Shown here: piece after piece, positions 49,107 to 62,709 of the stretch
Layout of the letters: the number at the start of each line of letters is the position of its first letter
Position numbering within the stretch: the stretch's first letter is position 1
Source: Nectonema munidae
Lineage: Eukaryota; Nematomorpha; Nectonematoida; Nectonematidae
Direction of reading: 5' to 3'
NCBI GenBank assembly: GCA_030549495.1
Contig: JAUIRK010000014.1
Span: 124,001 to 188,000 of the forward strand
DNA: 64,000 nucleotides
Notes under the pieces: model-generated
The model's database searches: none
The model's input: the letters and a program-made list of their open reading frames with translations, nothing else
What the model was told of the DNA's origin: nothing
Position numbers and translations under genes: made by a program

Positions 49107-49875
49107 CAGTGAAACTTCGATATCTCGAACATGTGATATCTCGAAGTTCTTTTATGGTACGAACTTTTTTCCCTATACATTACATGTAAATAAGTTTGGA
49201 TATCTCGAACTCTGATATCTTGAATAACCCGGATATCTCGAAGTATTTAATTGTTACAAGCATCAAATTTACTATGTTTATCTCCAACTTTTTACATACG
49301 TAAATAATCATTTACAACCAAAACACCAAATAATAAAAAATAAATGTTCTCTAGCTATATTGCAACAATACATCAGGGACCCTTTCTCTCTCCCCTCCAC
49401 CTAATGATTTCCTAGGGGGCAAAAACGCATTTTGCTCCTCTCTTCCTCCTCTCCAATAAATTTCAGTGTTTAAAATTTTATTTATGCAACAACTGTTGCC
49501 ATATTTTTAAGTTTGTAATGAAAATCTTAATGAAAGTAATATATCAACATCATCAAAGCTGCTTAGAGAAGCGATCTAAAACTAGGCATACGATGTGTAA
49601 TGATCATGGATTTTCATAGTTTTTTATCCTTCATCAAATCATCTACCATTTTTTGAACTTTCTGTATCTTTGAGTCCGACTTACTTACGTTGATTTAAAA
49701 TAAAATGCACTTTAAAAAGATATCAGGATCTATTTATTTTAGCAGAGTTACTTTAGATCTAACAAGCAGAGAAAAAACATACCGGTCGATACTTATTTTT
49801 CAAAAAATGGACTTGATAATAGTTTTTCTTGATATTTTGGATATCTCGAACACCTGGATATCTCGAAGTTTTGTG
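49107..49875. mobile_element. Non-autonomous pogo/mariner-type element
   Basis: The left end CAGTGAAACTTCGATATCTC and the inverse right end (CTCGAAGTTTTGTG) are bordered by TA (49105-49106, 49876-49877). GATATCTCGAA occurs several times near both ends, as in Tigger-like elements. There is no transposase in 769 bp. Confidence 0.65.
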
Positions 49876-49879
49876 TATT

Positions 49880-52670
49880 TAAGTTGCCTGGAGCCAGAGA
49901 TAGAAGCCATATTTTGATCTTTCAGGCTTCGGTTCCATGTAGACAAATCCTCTGGCTTGGCTCTGAAGTCCTGCTATTTATCATATTTTATACGAATTGA
50001 AAGCCGTATTAAGTGTTTATTATTTTTATATTTAATTTACAATTATGCAAACCAAGTTTTTTAAAAATGAAGTTGGAATAGCAAAATTAGAAGGAGTCGG
50101 AGTCGATGTTTTTTCCAATCCACAGCCCTATCTAGGAAACTATCTTGACAATGTTTATTTTAGAAAGTCAAGATGTTAAATTACAGCTTTAGTGTCATTA
50201 ACTCAGTTTATTCGTGACGCGCTATCTTTATTTCCTCAGTGAGGGTGAAGGGGCTTTTCGTGCCTCTCCTTTTTTTCTAAAATATAAAATATTTTTACAA
50301 AATTCTAATACGAACTCACTAAATAATTGAAGGTGTCATTTTTTTATGGAAATTAATCATAGCCAAATAAACTTTAAAATATATTTAAATTCGACTATTT
50401 TTTTCTTAAATATTGTCTTAATTTATTTAATAAAGCAGTTTTGGTGATTAATCCACAATCAAATTTTACCTGTCTGCAAATTGGCTTTCACGTGTAACTT
50501 AACGCCAATCATTTTTCTCAACATTTTAAAATAAACTTATTCATACACACGCACCTACTCAATTTTATTGTGGAAATATTTTTACCACTAGATTTCATTT
50601 CGGTTGCTGCTTACCTCTATTTAATGATATTTTTTTTTTATCATTTTTGAACAATTATCGTCTTATTTAGCAAATAGACCTTCCTCTATTTTATCATGAT
50701 CGTATTTTGATCAATCTATACTCCGGTAATGAATACTACTTCCATACTTGGGGTCAAATAGGAGTATTTTAAATACAAAAACAGCTTTCTCAAATACAAA
50801 TATTTTTTATAGGACAAATACTTTAAAAAACATTTTGTTTTCACAGGTAAGATAAAACAAGATACTATGATCACAATGCATGAATACTCTTCAATATTTA
50901 TTAATCATAATTACCACATTTTTATATTTTAAACATCTAAAATCTGATAATAAAATTGAGTACATCTAATGCAAATTTCAATTTTTCGTGAGTTTCATTA
51001 CATCAAATCGTTTATGTTATTGTTAGTGCTAGATCAAATTAACTTCACTTAGGTTTCAAAGATTACTCCATTTAATTTACATCTATCTGGTCTACCAGCA
51101 AAACTTAAAGGCTCAACAGAGTAAACCAATTGTTTTTCTATTATGTATATCACATTAAGCACATGATCGTTCATTGACCATGCACCTGTATTATGATCTG
51201 ATGATTACTATTGTTATTCTTATTAAAACAAAGAATAGAAGTCACAACTAGTCAATGTTAATCTGCTCTGAATGTCTACATATATTGGTATAGTCTTTGG
51301 GATTTCAAGACTCAATGAGCAAGGTCAATTTTAGAAGAAACTATATGGAAGTATTTGAAAAGTATTTGTTTTTTTCAAATGCAAATACAGCTCATTTTCG
51401 TAACTAAAATTACAAATATAAATACTTTCAAAAGTATTTAAAATACAAATATAATTATTTGATCACAAGCCTACTACATTTCAATGTAGTTAAAATGCTT
51501 ATATATATATATATGGTAATTCGGCATTACATTAACTTTTATATATAAATAGATAAAATAATTTTTATTCTTGATATAATAATGATTTTATCCATCTCAA
51601 AAATTGGAATGAGATCAAATTTCTACACAAAGTGACCTGACATCCTGTTTAATTTTTATTAAAAATTTTAATAATAACCCTATAGATGGGTTATATTTTA
51701 CAATATATATTTAATAATAATCAATTTTGCCAATAATAATTAATTTTGCCATAAAATTGTTATGAAAACATATGGTAAAAAAGATTACTGGAGCTACTCT
51801 AACTAAACCGAGCAATTTTAGAACTCCTTAATTTGATCCTTGTTTCTTTCTTCCCTTCGTGTACTAACCGAGGAGCCAGATTTGAACTATATATCTCAAA
51901 AGGAACTCGATTGTTTTGCTTATAAATTTTTTATACACTTATAGTTTGTACTTCATTTCTCCTAATCTTTATATATGGTGTCTAATTTTGCTCTTCATTT
52001 TACACTGGCTCTTCCTTAGTAGCTCTACTTTCACCAGAAATTTATTTTGTGCAATCTGTGTTAGAAAAAAACCTTTTTTTTAAGAGATTTATTTACCAAA
52101 AGGTGATATGAACATTGAACACGTATCACTGAATATTTGCTAACCACTCCCTTTTCAAAATTTGTGTTCCTCCACAAATCATTCAAAATCCTCTTTTTAA
52201 TTCCAAAATGTTTTGCATCTTATCATCTAAAAGGCTTCCTATTCCCACCAAAAAATGCTCAAATTGGATTAACATTTATAAAAAAATTTGAGAATAACTC
52301 AACCTTCGCATATTATCTGTTATAGTTATGTGACTCTAAATATTTGAAATATTTTTAGATATCTTATCCATCTAATTGATGATTGAAATCTTATCTAATA
52401 AGATAAAGTTACAAAGAATTTTTGAAAGACTCATTACTAGGTTGTTACACCAAGTCCTAGTTAATTGGAATACGCTAGATCTTTCGTGTAGACAAGTTAC
52501 TTTTGTCAAAAGGAGATGTAATAGAGTTAGTAGATTGTTCCTAACCTAGCCTGCCTTAAATTATGTATATATTTCTTAACCCCTATAACATGTATCAAAT
52601 ATTATTTATTAATAATATATAAGATATTGCATGACTTCAAACGCTTCTATTTTTGTAGCATATACCTTTT
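49880..52670. other. Intergenic stretch without a supported gene
   Basis: AT-rich. The segment 50740-51470 has inverted AAATACAAATA-rich borders (TTGGGGTCAAATAGGAG and ATTATTTGATCACAAG), typical of a hAT-type MITE, but its target duplication is unclear. Confidence 0.4.
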
Positions 52671-52693
52671 ATAATCATATTTTTTTATTTAGG

Positions 52694-52773
52694 AACAAGA
52701 TACATTCCGTCGTGCCAGTTTTTTACCTGATTTTCTTCCTCTGAAGAATTCAAAGGTTTTTACGCTTAGGTAG
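52694..52773 (+). other. Candidate unassigned exon
   Basis: After a good acceptor (TTTTTTATTTAG) an open frame reads EQDTFRRASFLPDFLPLKNS then KVFTLR and a TAG. Its composition looks coding, but I recognise no family and see no linked exon. It might be a terminal exon or chance. Confidence 0.2.
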
Positions 52774-53099
52774 TGCTCTAGCGACGCGATTCTACATGGT
52801 TAGTAATCAAGCTATCACTAGACAATAAGTTTGTTTCACAATTGGGAGCGTTCGCGTTAGGATTGTATCTTTCACTCAGTTGTTTTATATGTCACATAAA
52901 TTTTTGTAAAATAATATATATAACAAGGTATAGCTATTCTTTTGTAACAAGGGCCGATAGGTGTTTAGTGGGATGGAAAGTCCAGTTAGACTTGGACTCA
53001 GCATTCCGGGCGGGCCACGATATACGAAAGGATGGGTGCGAACGTCACAAAACAACTTAATTAATTAATTAATTAGGTCAAGGGCTCAAATATTTGTTT

Positions 53100-55100
53100 T
53101 AAATTAAAAAATTTTTTTGGACCATGACAAATTCTTGCTGATTCCTCTAAATTTCAAACCAACTTACTAGAAAATTTCATTGAACTTCAAAAAATATAAT
53201 AGTTCAAAGAAGTTCCAGCTTGAGGACACGAGGAGTTATAGTTGAATAAGATAATAAAGACTAACTAGAACTTTGTAAACATTTGCGTTTTACAAAAATT
53301 GATAGGTGAAAGTAGTCGAATTAAAATGTTTCAAAATAGTGTTTATTATACATTTATTCCTTTTTTGCAAATAAAAGAGTTTATTCAATAAGATATTTAT
53401 TCGTATCTTATAAAACCTCAAGAGGTTCTACTACAATTAAATATTTAATAATCTCTTTAACTGATATTAAATTTGAAGATATAGTTTTTTAGTTTGTAGG
53501 TTGACTACAAAATTGGATTAAATTTGAAAAATGAATATAAATTTCTATATCTTATATTCATTAATTACCTTGTTGGTATTAAATCGATGTTAGGGAAGTT
53601 GAAATTAGTGTTTTAAGCGATTTTGTCATCATAAAAAATTTAATGTCGTTTTGAAAATGAGAAATTAAAACCTCTTTTTTAGTTCCTGAAACTAAAAAAA
53701 AGTTGATCATGCATGTAATAAATTAAATATTAAGTGTATATGAAAAATTATTATTGTTTTAACTAAATTGCAACAGCCAACAAGGAAAAAAAGTTTCAAT
53801 TCCTCCACTTTGATTTTAAATTATTTTTATATTAATTTTATTTCATGGTTTTAATGGAGATATTTTTAATTTTATTCCAAAAAATGAACTGCAATTCCTA
53901 AATGATTTTAAAATGTTTTTATTTTCTTTTATTTTTTTTAGACAATTAAGTAGATCAGTCTAATTTCATAATTTATAATTTTTTTATTTTTACTTGACAA
54001 TATAATATTAGATAAATATTTTGTTTAAGCACTAACAATTAGTTTTTAACCCTTTGATGCATTTGTTTTCAAAAATTAATCATCTACTTTTCTTTTTAAA
54101 TAGAACTTGCTATAACTTAATCATATAATTTCTTTTCGTCCTGTTTGCCTGAAAAATGAGTAATTAATCAAAATTTTTATTTAAAGCAATTTTCTAATTT
54201 TTACTTTCTATATATGTTGAATGCTTAACTACTATATTTATTTATAAAAATAAGTAGAAAACTGCATAAATTCAATCAAATTTTATATATAATTTTCTAA
54301 TTATGTAATATCTTGTATGTCAAAATTTAGGTACTATAAATCAGCAGAGTGAGAGAATTTATTTAGCAAGCAAACTTGAATTAAACGTAATTTTGTAGTT
54401 GAATTTTTGAATTTAAACAAATCTAAAAACCGAATAGGCCCTTCATAAGATTACCCAAAAAATTTATCTATAAATTAAGATAAACACAATGTAAAATATA
54501 AAAAAATTTATACACATAAATAGGTTCATAATGTAAAATTTAATGATTTAAGTTTGTGTTTACATAAAGATTATAACGAATAACACATTAAACATATACT
54601 ATTTATATATAAAATGAAAAGAAACAATAATTTATATATAAATAAATAAGTAATATATATAAAAAAATATAACATATTTAAATATAATAAACTTTGAAAA
54701 ATACAACACCACAGTAAGATTGAATAGTATTACATATTACACACATACAAGATTTAAGACGTGTTGTATATGATGAAGTAAATTCGGATTTTAAACTATT
54801 TTTAAATAATTGAAATTTATCATTGCGCAAATCAAAAACAGAATTTAATTCCATAATTTCGAAGCTTAAAAATATTAATATATCTGAATAACCCAAATAA
54901 TATATATCTGGGGGCGCCAACCTTTCTATATAGAGTGACAAAACTAGCTGAAAATGGCGCGTCTAAAATACCAAAATGTACCTAAAATATAAAATGAGTA
55001 TATATTTTTTAAACTCGTAATAACGGAAATTTATTTTATTTTCAAAATTCAGGCAAACTAATGTAATTAAAATTTTTTCAAATTATAAATAATTCAAGTA
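53100..55100. other. Intergenic stretch without a supported gene
   Basis: AT-rich, with no recognisable domain on either strand. The 52940-53060 piece just before it is GC-richer but not identifiable. Confidence 0.5.
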
Positions 55101-55129
55101 CATTAAATTTCTATTTTTGTGTTTAGAAG

Positions 55130-55600
55130 GCCTTCTCAACTACCACCCTTTCTTTCAATTTTAAATTAATTAGCCTCAAAATGAATTTTTTTTAAAAGGA
55201 CTCTATTTATATCAGATGATCCTTTAAATCGGAATAAATTTTCAATCTCCTTGTTTAAAGAAAAGGAGAATTTTTTTGTTTTAAAAGGTTTTCCCATAGC
55301 TATTTTGTAACTACATTTAACAGCTTTATTTTTTGTACCAACAACCTGTTTTAAAACACCTCTTTGTTTCTCAAAGCTGTAAATAACTTTCTTAATAGCT
55401 TTTTTTTTCTTCTAGAGTTAAACTTGGATTTATTCTAGGTTTGAAAGTGTCTCTACACTAGATGTGCAGCATACAATACTTTCTTAGCCAAAAACACAAA
55501 CATTACGATCTTTCTGATCTTAAAAACCATATTCGTTTGTCCAACTTTTTTGAAAGGAACGACAAACAATTTTTTTCTTCCCAGTCATATTTAAAAATGA
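55130..55600 (-). pseudogene. hAT (BED-like zinc finger) N-terminal fragment
   Basis: The minus strand starts TGKKKIVCRSFQKSWTNEYG, then DRNVCVF-C-ESIVCCTSSVE and a His-rich end, like the zinc finger at the start of EPM2AIP1/FAM200-type hAT transposases. Further frames (YKIAMGKPFKTKKFSFS) match the following region (GKPFxxxEF). Broken by several stops. Confidence 0.5.
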
Positions 55601-56719
55601 AAGTGTTAAAGGACGTTTAATTAAAGATAACAATTAATAAAATTAGGAGTAAAAAGTTTTAAAAAGTTATAATCATTAAAAAATATTGATCATCAAATTC
55701 ATAAATGTTAAAATTATTTTTTAAATAATAGAGAAAAACGATCACTAATCTCGCAATAAGTAGTTCGGCGTGTATTTTAGTTTCGAAAATATATAGGCAT
55801 TATTGAATATTTTTTAAGAAAAATATATAATCAATTGTAATAACTAATTAAATATGTTTTATCTGTTATCTGGGAGTAAGATAATCTACTTTCTCTCTGT
55901 TTTCACCGAGATCGAGTCAGTGATAGTTAACCACAGTAATATTTATAGAGAAATAATTTACAGAATATAAAAACTTGAAACTATAATATTAAATCTTTTA
56001 TACAAGAAATAAAGCAAAATGATACATTATGTGCAGCAACCAGTAACAAATGTGCAAAAAATAGCTTTACATACATATGTCAAAATGTAGCATACAGATA
56101 TTTTGTGTGCATATGTATGAGTCTGTGTGTGTGTCTTATATACATAGTAAAAGAGAGTGTGTGAGTGTCTGTCTATAATTAAAATGTGTGCTTGTTTAAA
56201 AGAATTTTTTTATCTGTGCTTAACAAAAACTCGTTATGCATAAAAAACATTTGAAAGAAAAATTTTACAATCCAATTGCGTGCCATTTGAAATTGCTTCG
56301 TGTGCCATGTTTGGCATGCGTGCTTGGGGTTCCCGTTCTTGTACCGTTTTAAGTTTTGTTTTATAAGGGGTTCACCTTCAAGCTTTGTGGCCTTTTTTAT
56401 TCTCTGAGAGAGCATATTTTTTCAAGTGCAGACTTTATCTTATCGTAATGTAAAAATACTAATAGAACTGATAAAAGTAAAAATCCTATTAGAAAAAATA
56501 CCATTCCATATTAATTTCAGTAAATTAAATGTAAAAATTTTCCCAAAATACTTAAAATATATCAACTCAATACAACTAATGTAACCAAAAGATACAAATG
56601 CCGCTGTTTTAAAAACTTGCTTTTAACACAGGTTAATGATTTAAAGTTTTAAAAATGGATAAAGACAACAAAATTTTAACAGGGTTTTATCTAGAAAAAC
56701 GGAACCAGTTTTTGTAATA

Positions 56720-57085
56720 TTATTTAATGACTTCTCAACGAAAAAGCCAGGAATCATGTTGCAAAAGAATAGAAGACTTACGAAAATCTAAATCCTTTGT
56801 ATTAAAAAGAATTAATTCTATCATAAATAATAATTGCCGGATTTTAAAGGCAAATAATAAAGTGGATTGGTCATATGATCAGCGCCCTTGCCCTCCCTTT
56901 AATTTTTTTTATAAGTAAATTTATCAAGGAGTACTTGCAACGAAGAAAAATTGAAGCTCTTATTTTACTTCTTTTCATGAGAGACTACACCTCTACAATT
57001 ACAAAAGAAGAGTATTTGAAAGAGTTTAACTCAAAAAAGACATCTTGTTTTACTAAGTGTTACTTGGAAACTTGTGTTTTATAAT
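56720..57085 (+). other. Two unassigned overlapping frames
   Basis: Frames 56727-56918 and 56875-57084 have coding-like text (CCKRIEDLRKSKSFVLKRIN; MRDYTSTITKEEYLKEFNSK) and may be one decayed gene. I recognise no family. Followed by a poly-C run at 57191. Confidence 0.2.
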
Positions 57086-57388
57086 AAAAATTATTGTACA
57101 AGTTAATGAAGTTTGATAATTATATATGAATAAATACTTGGATGTTGTTTTTGTTAAATTTCTATGTTAAAAAAATGAAAATTTTAGATATGTAGTTCCC
57201 CCCCCCCCCCCCCCCCCCTGTAATGAAACTTCAACGACGGCAATGTTTTTATTTTCAAAATTGGATGGTAAAAGATATTTAAATATAAAAATATGATTGG
57301 GAGGAAATTAACTTTCTTAAACTTTAACATATATAGGTAAAGAACATGATTTATGAATTATTATATATATTATTCCATTATTATTTAT

Positions 57389-60300
57389 ATGAAAATAAAT
57401 CTGGTAAGCCTTCAAAGATATCCTTTTGCATATTTAGACTATAGTCTTTCTCGTTTAGTTTTATCTAAACCCAAATCGACCCTTTTCGTTACTTCTTCAG
57501 TGCTTAATAATGCAGAAAAATTGGTGAACTACAATCCAACGTTTCTAAGCTTGAGTTATCTACTCAACGATGAATTATCCAACATTGCTTGTGGTATCAA
57601 AAAACTCCTTGGCACAACTCATCCCTTAATTCAAAAAGCAAAGTAATTTCCATTTTTTTGAAGGATTACATTTTTGTGTATAACTTTAGCTAATGCCATC
57701 TCTCTCTCTCTCTTGTATGAGTGGCGTATTCAGAGGGGGATCATTGGGCCATAGCCCCCTCCCTCTAGTTAAAATGAAGTATCGATCTTTTATATTTGTT
57801 TGCGTTGTAGTTTATTTGAAATAGTTATTTTTGTAAATAGACATATATTAGAAATTCAATGTAATACGAATAACTTCATTAATAATAAGCACTTAGCTAA
57901 GATGATTGTTTTTAAAATACCCCCTCCCTTTAAAAAATTTTAAGCCCCCTCCCCCTAAATTAATTTTCTGAATACGCCGTTGCTTGTAGTATGTATTATG
58001 TATTTGATGATAGAAATATGAAACAACTACTCTGCAAAGCATATTACATTACACGGTCTCCATAAAGTCAGTGTTCACCTAAAATAAATTATATGTGTGC
58101 AATAGGGTAATTCAAAAATTATTTTTTGATTAAATCATTTGTAAACGAGGAATTTTTATACGTAGTTTCAGAATACTATTAGCATTTTTGCATTAAAAAA
58201 AACTTCCCCCTGTAAGTTGGGAAAAGTTACAATAAAAACTATTATAATGTGACATTTTTATATACAAGAAATTAATCATCTTACTTTAAGAATTTTTATT
58301 TGCTTATAAGATATAAAGAAAAATGAGTAAATGTAAAACAAAAAATTGCTTAAAGATTATTTTTTCCTATAAACTTTAGGTTTAAAAATGAGAAATTTTT
58401 AGAGCTCCGATATAATTCCTCCATAACTTTAACCGCACGTTCTGTATTTTGGTCAGATCTTGGAATATCAATTACCTACTTTTCAATCTTCCAGTGTTTC
58501 TTCAAGCAATTTATAGACTTCTTGCACTTTATCTTGTGCAGTGAGCTCAACAATTCTTTGTAGTGTTGCGTCCGAAACCAAGCATCCGCCCACTCCTAAC
58601 AAATAAATCGCATGCTGTACTAAGGATGCTTCGCAAATCTGGCAAAAGGAAGAATGCTATAACCGCATATATTGCACGAGAGTTCCATCTTGTCTGATAT
58701 AAGCTCGGAAGCTTCTTCCAATATATTCTGGGCCAATTTGAAGTTGTTTTGTAATAACGATAAGCCTGGCATAGTTCATATAAAAACTTAAAATCGTCTC
58801 GCCATCCAGGGTTCTTGCCAGTTTTAACATAATCTATTCTAAGAGTCTGGTAATTGTCTTTAAGAGAATCGTAGTTCTTCGATATTTTGTCAATGAAAGA
58901 ATAGTTAAGTTCTGGTTTAGTTGTTATTACTGAAATGATGTAATCCATGACGTGTTTTAGAAACAAATCAAGTATGTGGTGTTGACAGCCGATGTATTGT
59001 GGCTTCTGAAAGCCTTTGCTCACGACATCATCTTGGATGAGTTTCGCAATACCTCGCAAACAACCAGAATTTACGGGAGTTGTGTCACAGATTATCATAC
59101 GAATATTTTTCCAAGCTTTGTAATCATCAATTAGCTTATTTAGCTTCTTGTGAATTGCCATAGCTGTACCATTCAGACATTTTAAAACACTGAGTTTATT
59201 TTCCGTTGTGGTATTTTTCAGAATAACAACTTGGTATTCTTCTCCCAATAGTCTTTTACTATCAAATTGGAGACAAAAGGGTTCATTTCCTTGTAATTTT
59301 TGATAATTTTTAGTTTCATTTCTTTGCCCTCTTTGATAATTTTTTTCCATATGCCCGACTGACGTAGAACTGGAACATCATAACCCTGTTCGAAATTTGT
59401 TGCAAGAACTTAATGCGCTTTATGTGTTGAAATGTTGTTCTTGCGTACTAGTAAATTTGCTGTCGCAGTACCCGCTCTTTTATAGTTGGGGTTGTCTTCA
59501 GGAGAAGAAAAACAGAAAGGAGAGAGCTGCTCTGTTTCAGACTCAAAATAATTGGAGCTTGATTCAAAGACAATATCATTTTTGGCTAAGGTATCAAAAC
59601 AACTTGGTTCAGTTTGAAAACGAGTTCATTTGATTTCAAAGAAGCATCTTTAACAGTAGAGTACCCAACCTTACCGCCACTTCTAATTTGCTTCTGATAG
59701 AGCTCTTTGTCTTCTGTGCATTTCCATTCTCCTTTTACATTAATCACATCAAACAACTGAGAAAGTACTATAGTGAAATCGTTCGATCGATTCTTTTGTT
59801 CTTGTCATTTAAATCAATTAAATGGTTAAGTTTTTTCCTGATGTCGAAAGTCTAATGTTTCTCTCCAAAGAAATTCTATGTCCATAATCATAGTTTTTAC
59901 ACGATCCTGCCCGAGCTTTTGGCTGTTAAACAAAAAAGCAAAGTTTCCAAGAATTTGGCGATTTGTAAGCATGCGAGTAAGATGTGAGATTTTCTCAATA
60001 AATCGAATGCTAATATCTCTTTTAAGCTTAGATGAGGCAGGTAGATTTTTTTTCCAAATAGACCGATTTGCATTTATAGTGTCGCTAGAATTTTTAGAAG
60101 ACATTAACAGATTGGATAAAATAATATTCTAAAATTTAAAAATAAGTTATTAAAAATTTTAGAAAATTTAAAAAAAACATGGTTTTATAAATATATAAAA
60201 AAGGGGGAAGTTTTTTATTATTTTTTAATTTGGTAATAGTACTAATGTTATCTAGATAGGATTGCTTCATCAATATGAAGAGGTTTCATTTTATAATTTT

Positions 60301-61724
60301 GAAATAATAAATTTAGTAATCACCCTAGTGTGCTAGTATTTGTACTACAATCAATACGTAAAGAGTATTATAAGGCTTAGTGTGTTCAGTGTTTAGCAAC
60401 GTTATTTAGCATTTCTTCACAATTTTTCTAAGCCTTGGAAATTCTCTTTTTAGAATCAGTTATTTGACCGATGCCAGCCATTTAAATTCTTGATCCAGGC
60501 AAACAAACACATTTATAAAGTTATTAGCTGTTAATAAGCATATATACTTTGTGAACATCGTGTATATTTAAAGCTCATCGATGCTCTTGGTACACAAGAA
60601 TCGAGGTAATGGTATGTATAGTAGGGTTGTGGGGTCGGAGTCGGTGATTTCAAAGGGATATGAGTCGGAGGATTTAAATTGTTGACAAATATGCACTGTC
60701 TCTTCTTTAGTCCAAGCTGGAAGTAAGGTTTGGGTTTAAATATTTTGAATTTTAAGTATTCGGAGACGTAGTTGGATATGTTCCCTACGACTCGTCAACC
60801 CTAATGTATAGTATACGAGAATACTACTTATTCTGCCACAACCTCAGAATCCCGCAGGCCTTTTGTTGCTTCATAGAGATAATGCACAAGTCTTTTGCAG
60901 CGAAGTTCTTACAACGCATATCGGTATCTTTCTATTTTAAAATTTGCATATCTCTTCCCAGTATTTTCTTGTTATTTAAATTTATTAAGCTTATCATAAT
61001 GTTCAGCGTTTGTTAATTATAACGCCCAAAACAAATCGTGATAAAATTGTAGGTTAGAAAATGTTTGTAAAATGTATTTGACGTGGGAAACAGTTGAATA
61101 TTAGAGTGAAAGCTTCGAAATGAAAAAGTAGCCTCATCAATTCTAATTACAGAGAGACATTGATGTCCTCAAAAACGGAGAAAATAAACATCTAAGAAGC
61201 ATGAAGAAAATGTCAAGAAAGCTAAATATTTTGGATACGTTTCTAAAGAGGGTTTAAGAACTTATATATCACTTATTATGAAATCTAATTACGTAACAAT
61301 TTTTTTAAAATATATTTTTGATAACAAAGAGTTTTTCAATTAATATTTATTACAAGCTCTTTTTACATGACACTATGTACTATAGTGAAAATGTTGAAGT
61401 TCTTAAAATGTTTTTTCATGTTTTCTCGAAGTCTGACAACTTTATAATTCTGCTTATTCACTCACCATATATGAACATTCTTTTGCGAATCTCTTTGTAG
61501 ATCGCTAGTGTTTGGAAATGATTAATCTTGATTAAAATGTGTCATTGTTGATTTTTATCTTTTGTTTCTAGAGATCTATTTTACAATCGCGAAATAAGTG
61601 CTAAATTTTATGGAATAATGGTACTCCTTATATCTCAAATTTTCAAACAAAGCGAAAAGTTTGCTTCATTTCATCACTCAAATTGCGAATCTCTTTCTTC
61701 TCAAGAAATGGACATCTCTGAAAA
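57389..61724 (+). CDS. PDSS2: Decaprenyl diphosphate synthase subunit 2 (PDSS2), exons 1-2, 3' end beyond window
   Basis: Non-catalytic partner of the trans-prenyl transferase that makes the ubiquinone side chain in mitochondria. Exon 1 is 57389-57642 (ends GCA AA before GTAATT) and exon 2 is 61572-61724 (after TTTCTAG, before GTAAAT). The phases join to 135 complete codons. [40 protein letters not shown] and KFYGIMVLLISQ match what I recall of human PDSS2 ([51 protein letters not shown]). The first 40 residues (MKINLVSLQRYPFAYLDYSL and on) are basic and hydroxylated with almost no acidic residues, as a mitochondrial presequence should be. An upstream in-frame ATG at 57353 would add 12 tyrosine/isoleucine-rich residues and seems less likely. 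Intron 1 (3.9 kb) contains a MITE and a transposase element. I find no exon 3 before the window ends. Confidence 0.9.
57720..57985. mobile_element. MITE, GTGGCGTATTC family, copy 2
   Basis: Tips GTGGCGTATTCAGA and TCTGAATACGCCGTTG are inverted repeats, with C/T-rich subterminal runs (CCCCCTCCCTC). CTTGTA occurs on both sides as a possible part of an 8-bp duplication. It lies in PDSS2 intron 1. Confidence 0.7.
58194..60216 (-). mobile_element. hAT-like transposon of the DTTPVNSG/CQHH type with AAAAAACTTCCCCC ends
   Basis: Inverted tips AAAAAACTTCCCCCT (58195-58211) and AAGGGGGAAGTTTTTT (60201-60216) bound about 2.0 kb. The minus strand has an N-terminal frame at 60104-59826 (MSSKNSSDTINANRSIWKKN) and a long frame at 59350-58547 with LQFDSKRLLGEEYQVVILKN, MIICDTTPVNSGCLRGIAKL, YIGCQHHILDLFLKHVMDYI and SLYQTRWNSRAIYAV. 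Spacing from DTT..N.G to CxHH mirrors the relic at 19100-20990, so the two are distant members of one family. It is broken between 59826 and 59350 and lacks an obvious C-terminus. The superfamily (hAT-like) is inference. Confidence 0.7.
60217..61560. other. PDSS2 intron 1 remainder
   Basis: No supported gene. It ends in a good acceptor (TTTTGTTTCTAG) for PDSS2 exon 2. Confidence 0.6.
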
Positions 61725-62709
61725 GTAAATTTTTGTTTTTTTCATACCAAAAAATCTTATAAATATCTTCCAAATGTTGCAACTTATTAATAATAAATTA
61801 TATACTAATTGGCTTTTCGATTTTCAATCAATAACGTCATTGTTGCATTTGATTACGTCCTTGTTACATTTGATTACGTCCTTGTTACGTTTGATTACAC
61901 CATTGCTGTATTAATTAAGTGGATATTTTTTAATTTAATTATGAAATTTAATAAACAACAGCAATCCATTTTTACATTCATATAGAAAGGATGCAATTCC
62001 ATTCATATCGAAAGGTGGAGCAAACCAATAAGGTTATTGTCACCCCAAAAAAATACAAAGCGAAAATGATATATGATTTGAAATATGTAAAATAAATAAA
62101 TTATGAAAATGCAAAAAATGAAGGAAAAAAATCCACATGAACTTAAAGACAATACAAATGAAGGCTTAGGCACATTAAAATTAAACTTAAAACATTTTCA
62201 TATTTACAAGATAAAATAAAAGAGCAAGGTTTAGTATATAAACACACATACCTAACTTTGAACAAAAATTTTCACGCAAGTCGTCAGTAAAAGTATAATT
62301 TTAAACAAAATTTAATAAAATACACATATAGTTATAGTATATAGGATACGTTTAATGTAAAGCTATAGTAACGGCTTGGAAGGAAAAAATATATCAAGAG
62401 TTGTATGAAGAGAAACCAAGAACACATTGCGCAATATTGCCATAGCTTTGAAGTGAATCCAGATAAACTAGTGAAATAATGGAAAAGATACCTTAAAAGT
62501 AGAAAAAAAACAAAATCAAAAGTGTCCATCATAAAATAGTTATAAAAAATAGTGAAATACTTATATTTAAAAAAATAGTAAACTACTTAGATAGAAAAAA
62601 ATCCTTACATTTACGTGTGAAACTCTTAATATTTTTATCTAATGAGTAAAGGTAAAGCATTTCAGATTTTAATAGATTTCTTATAAAAACTTTTATTACT
62701 TGTAACATA

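Noticed and set aside
52930-53060. Possible structured RNA or rRNA piece in a GC-richer patch
   Set aside because: No recognisable rRNA, snRNA or tRNA motif could be matched by eye, and the open frame across it matches no family.
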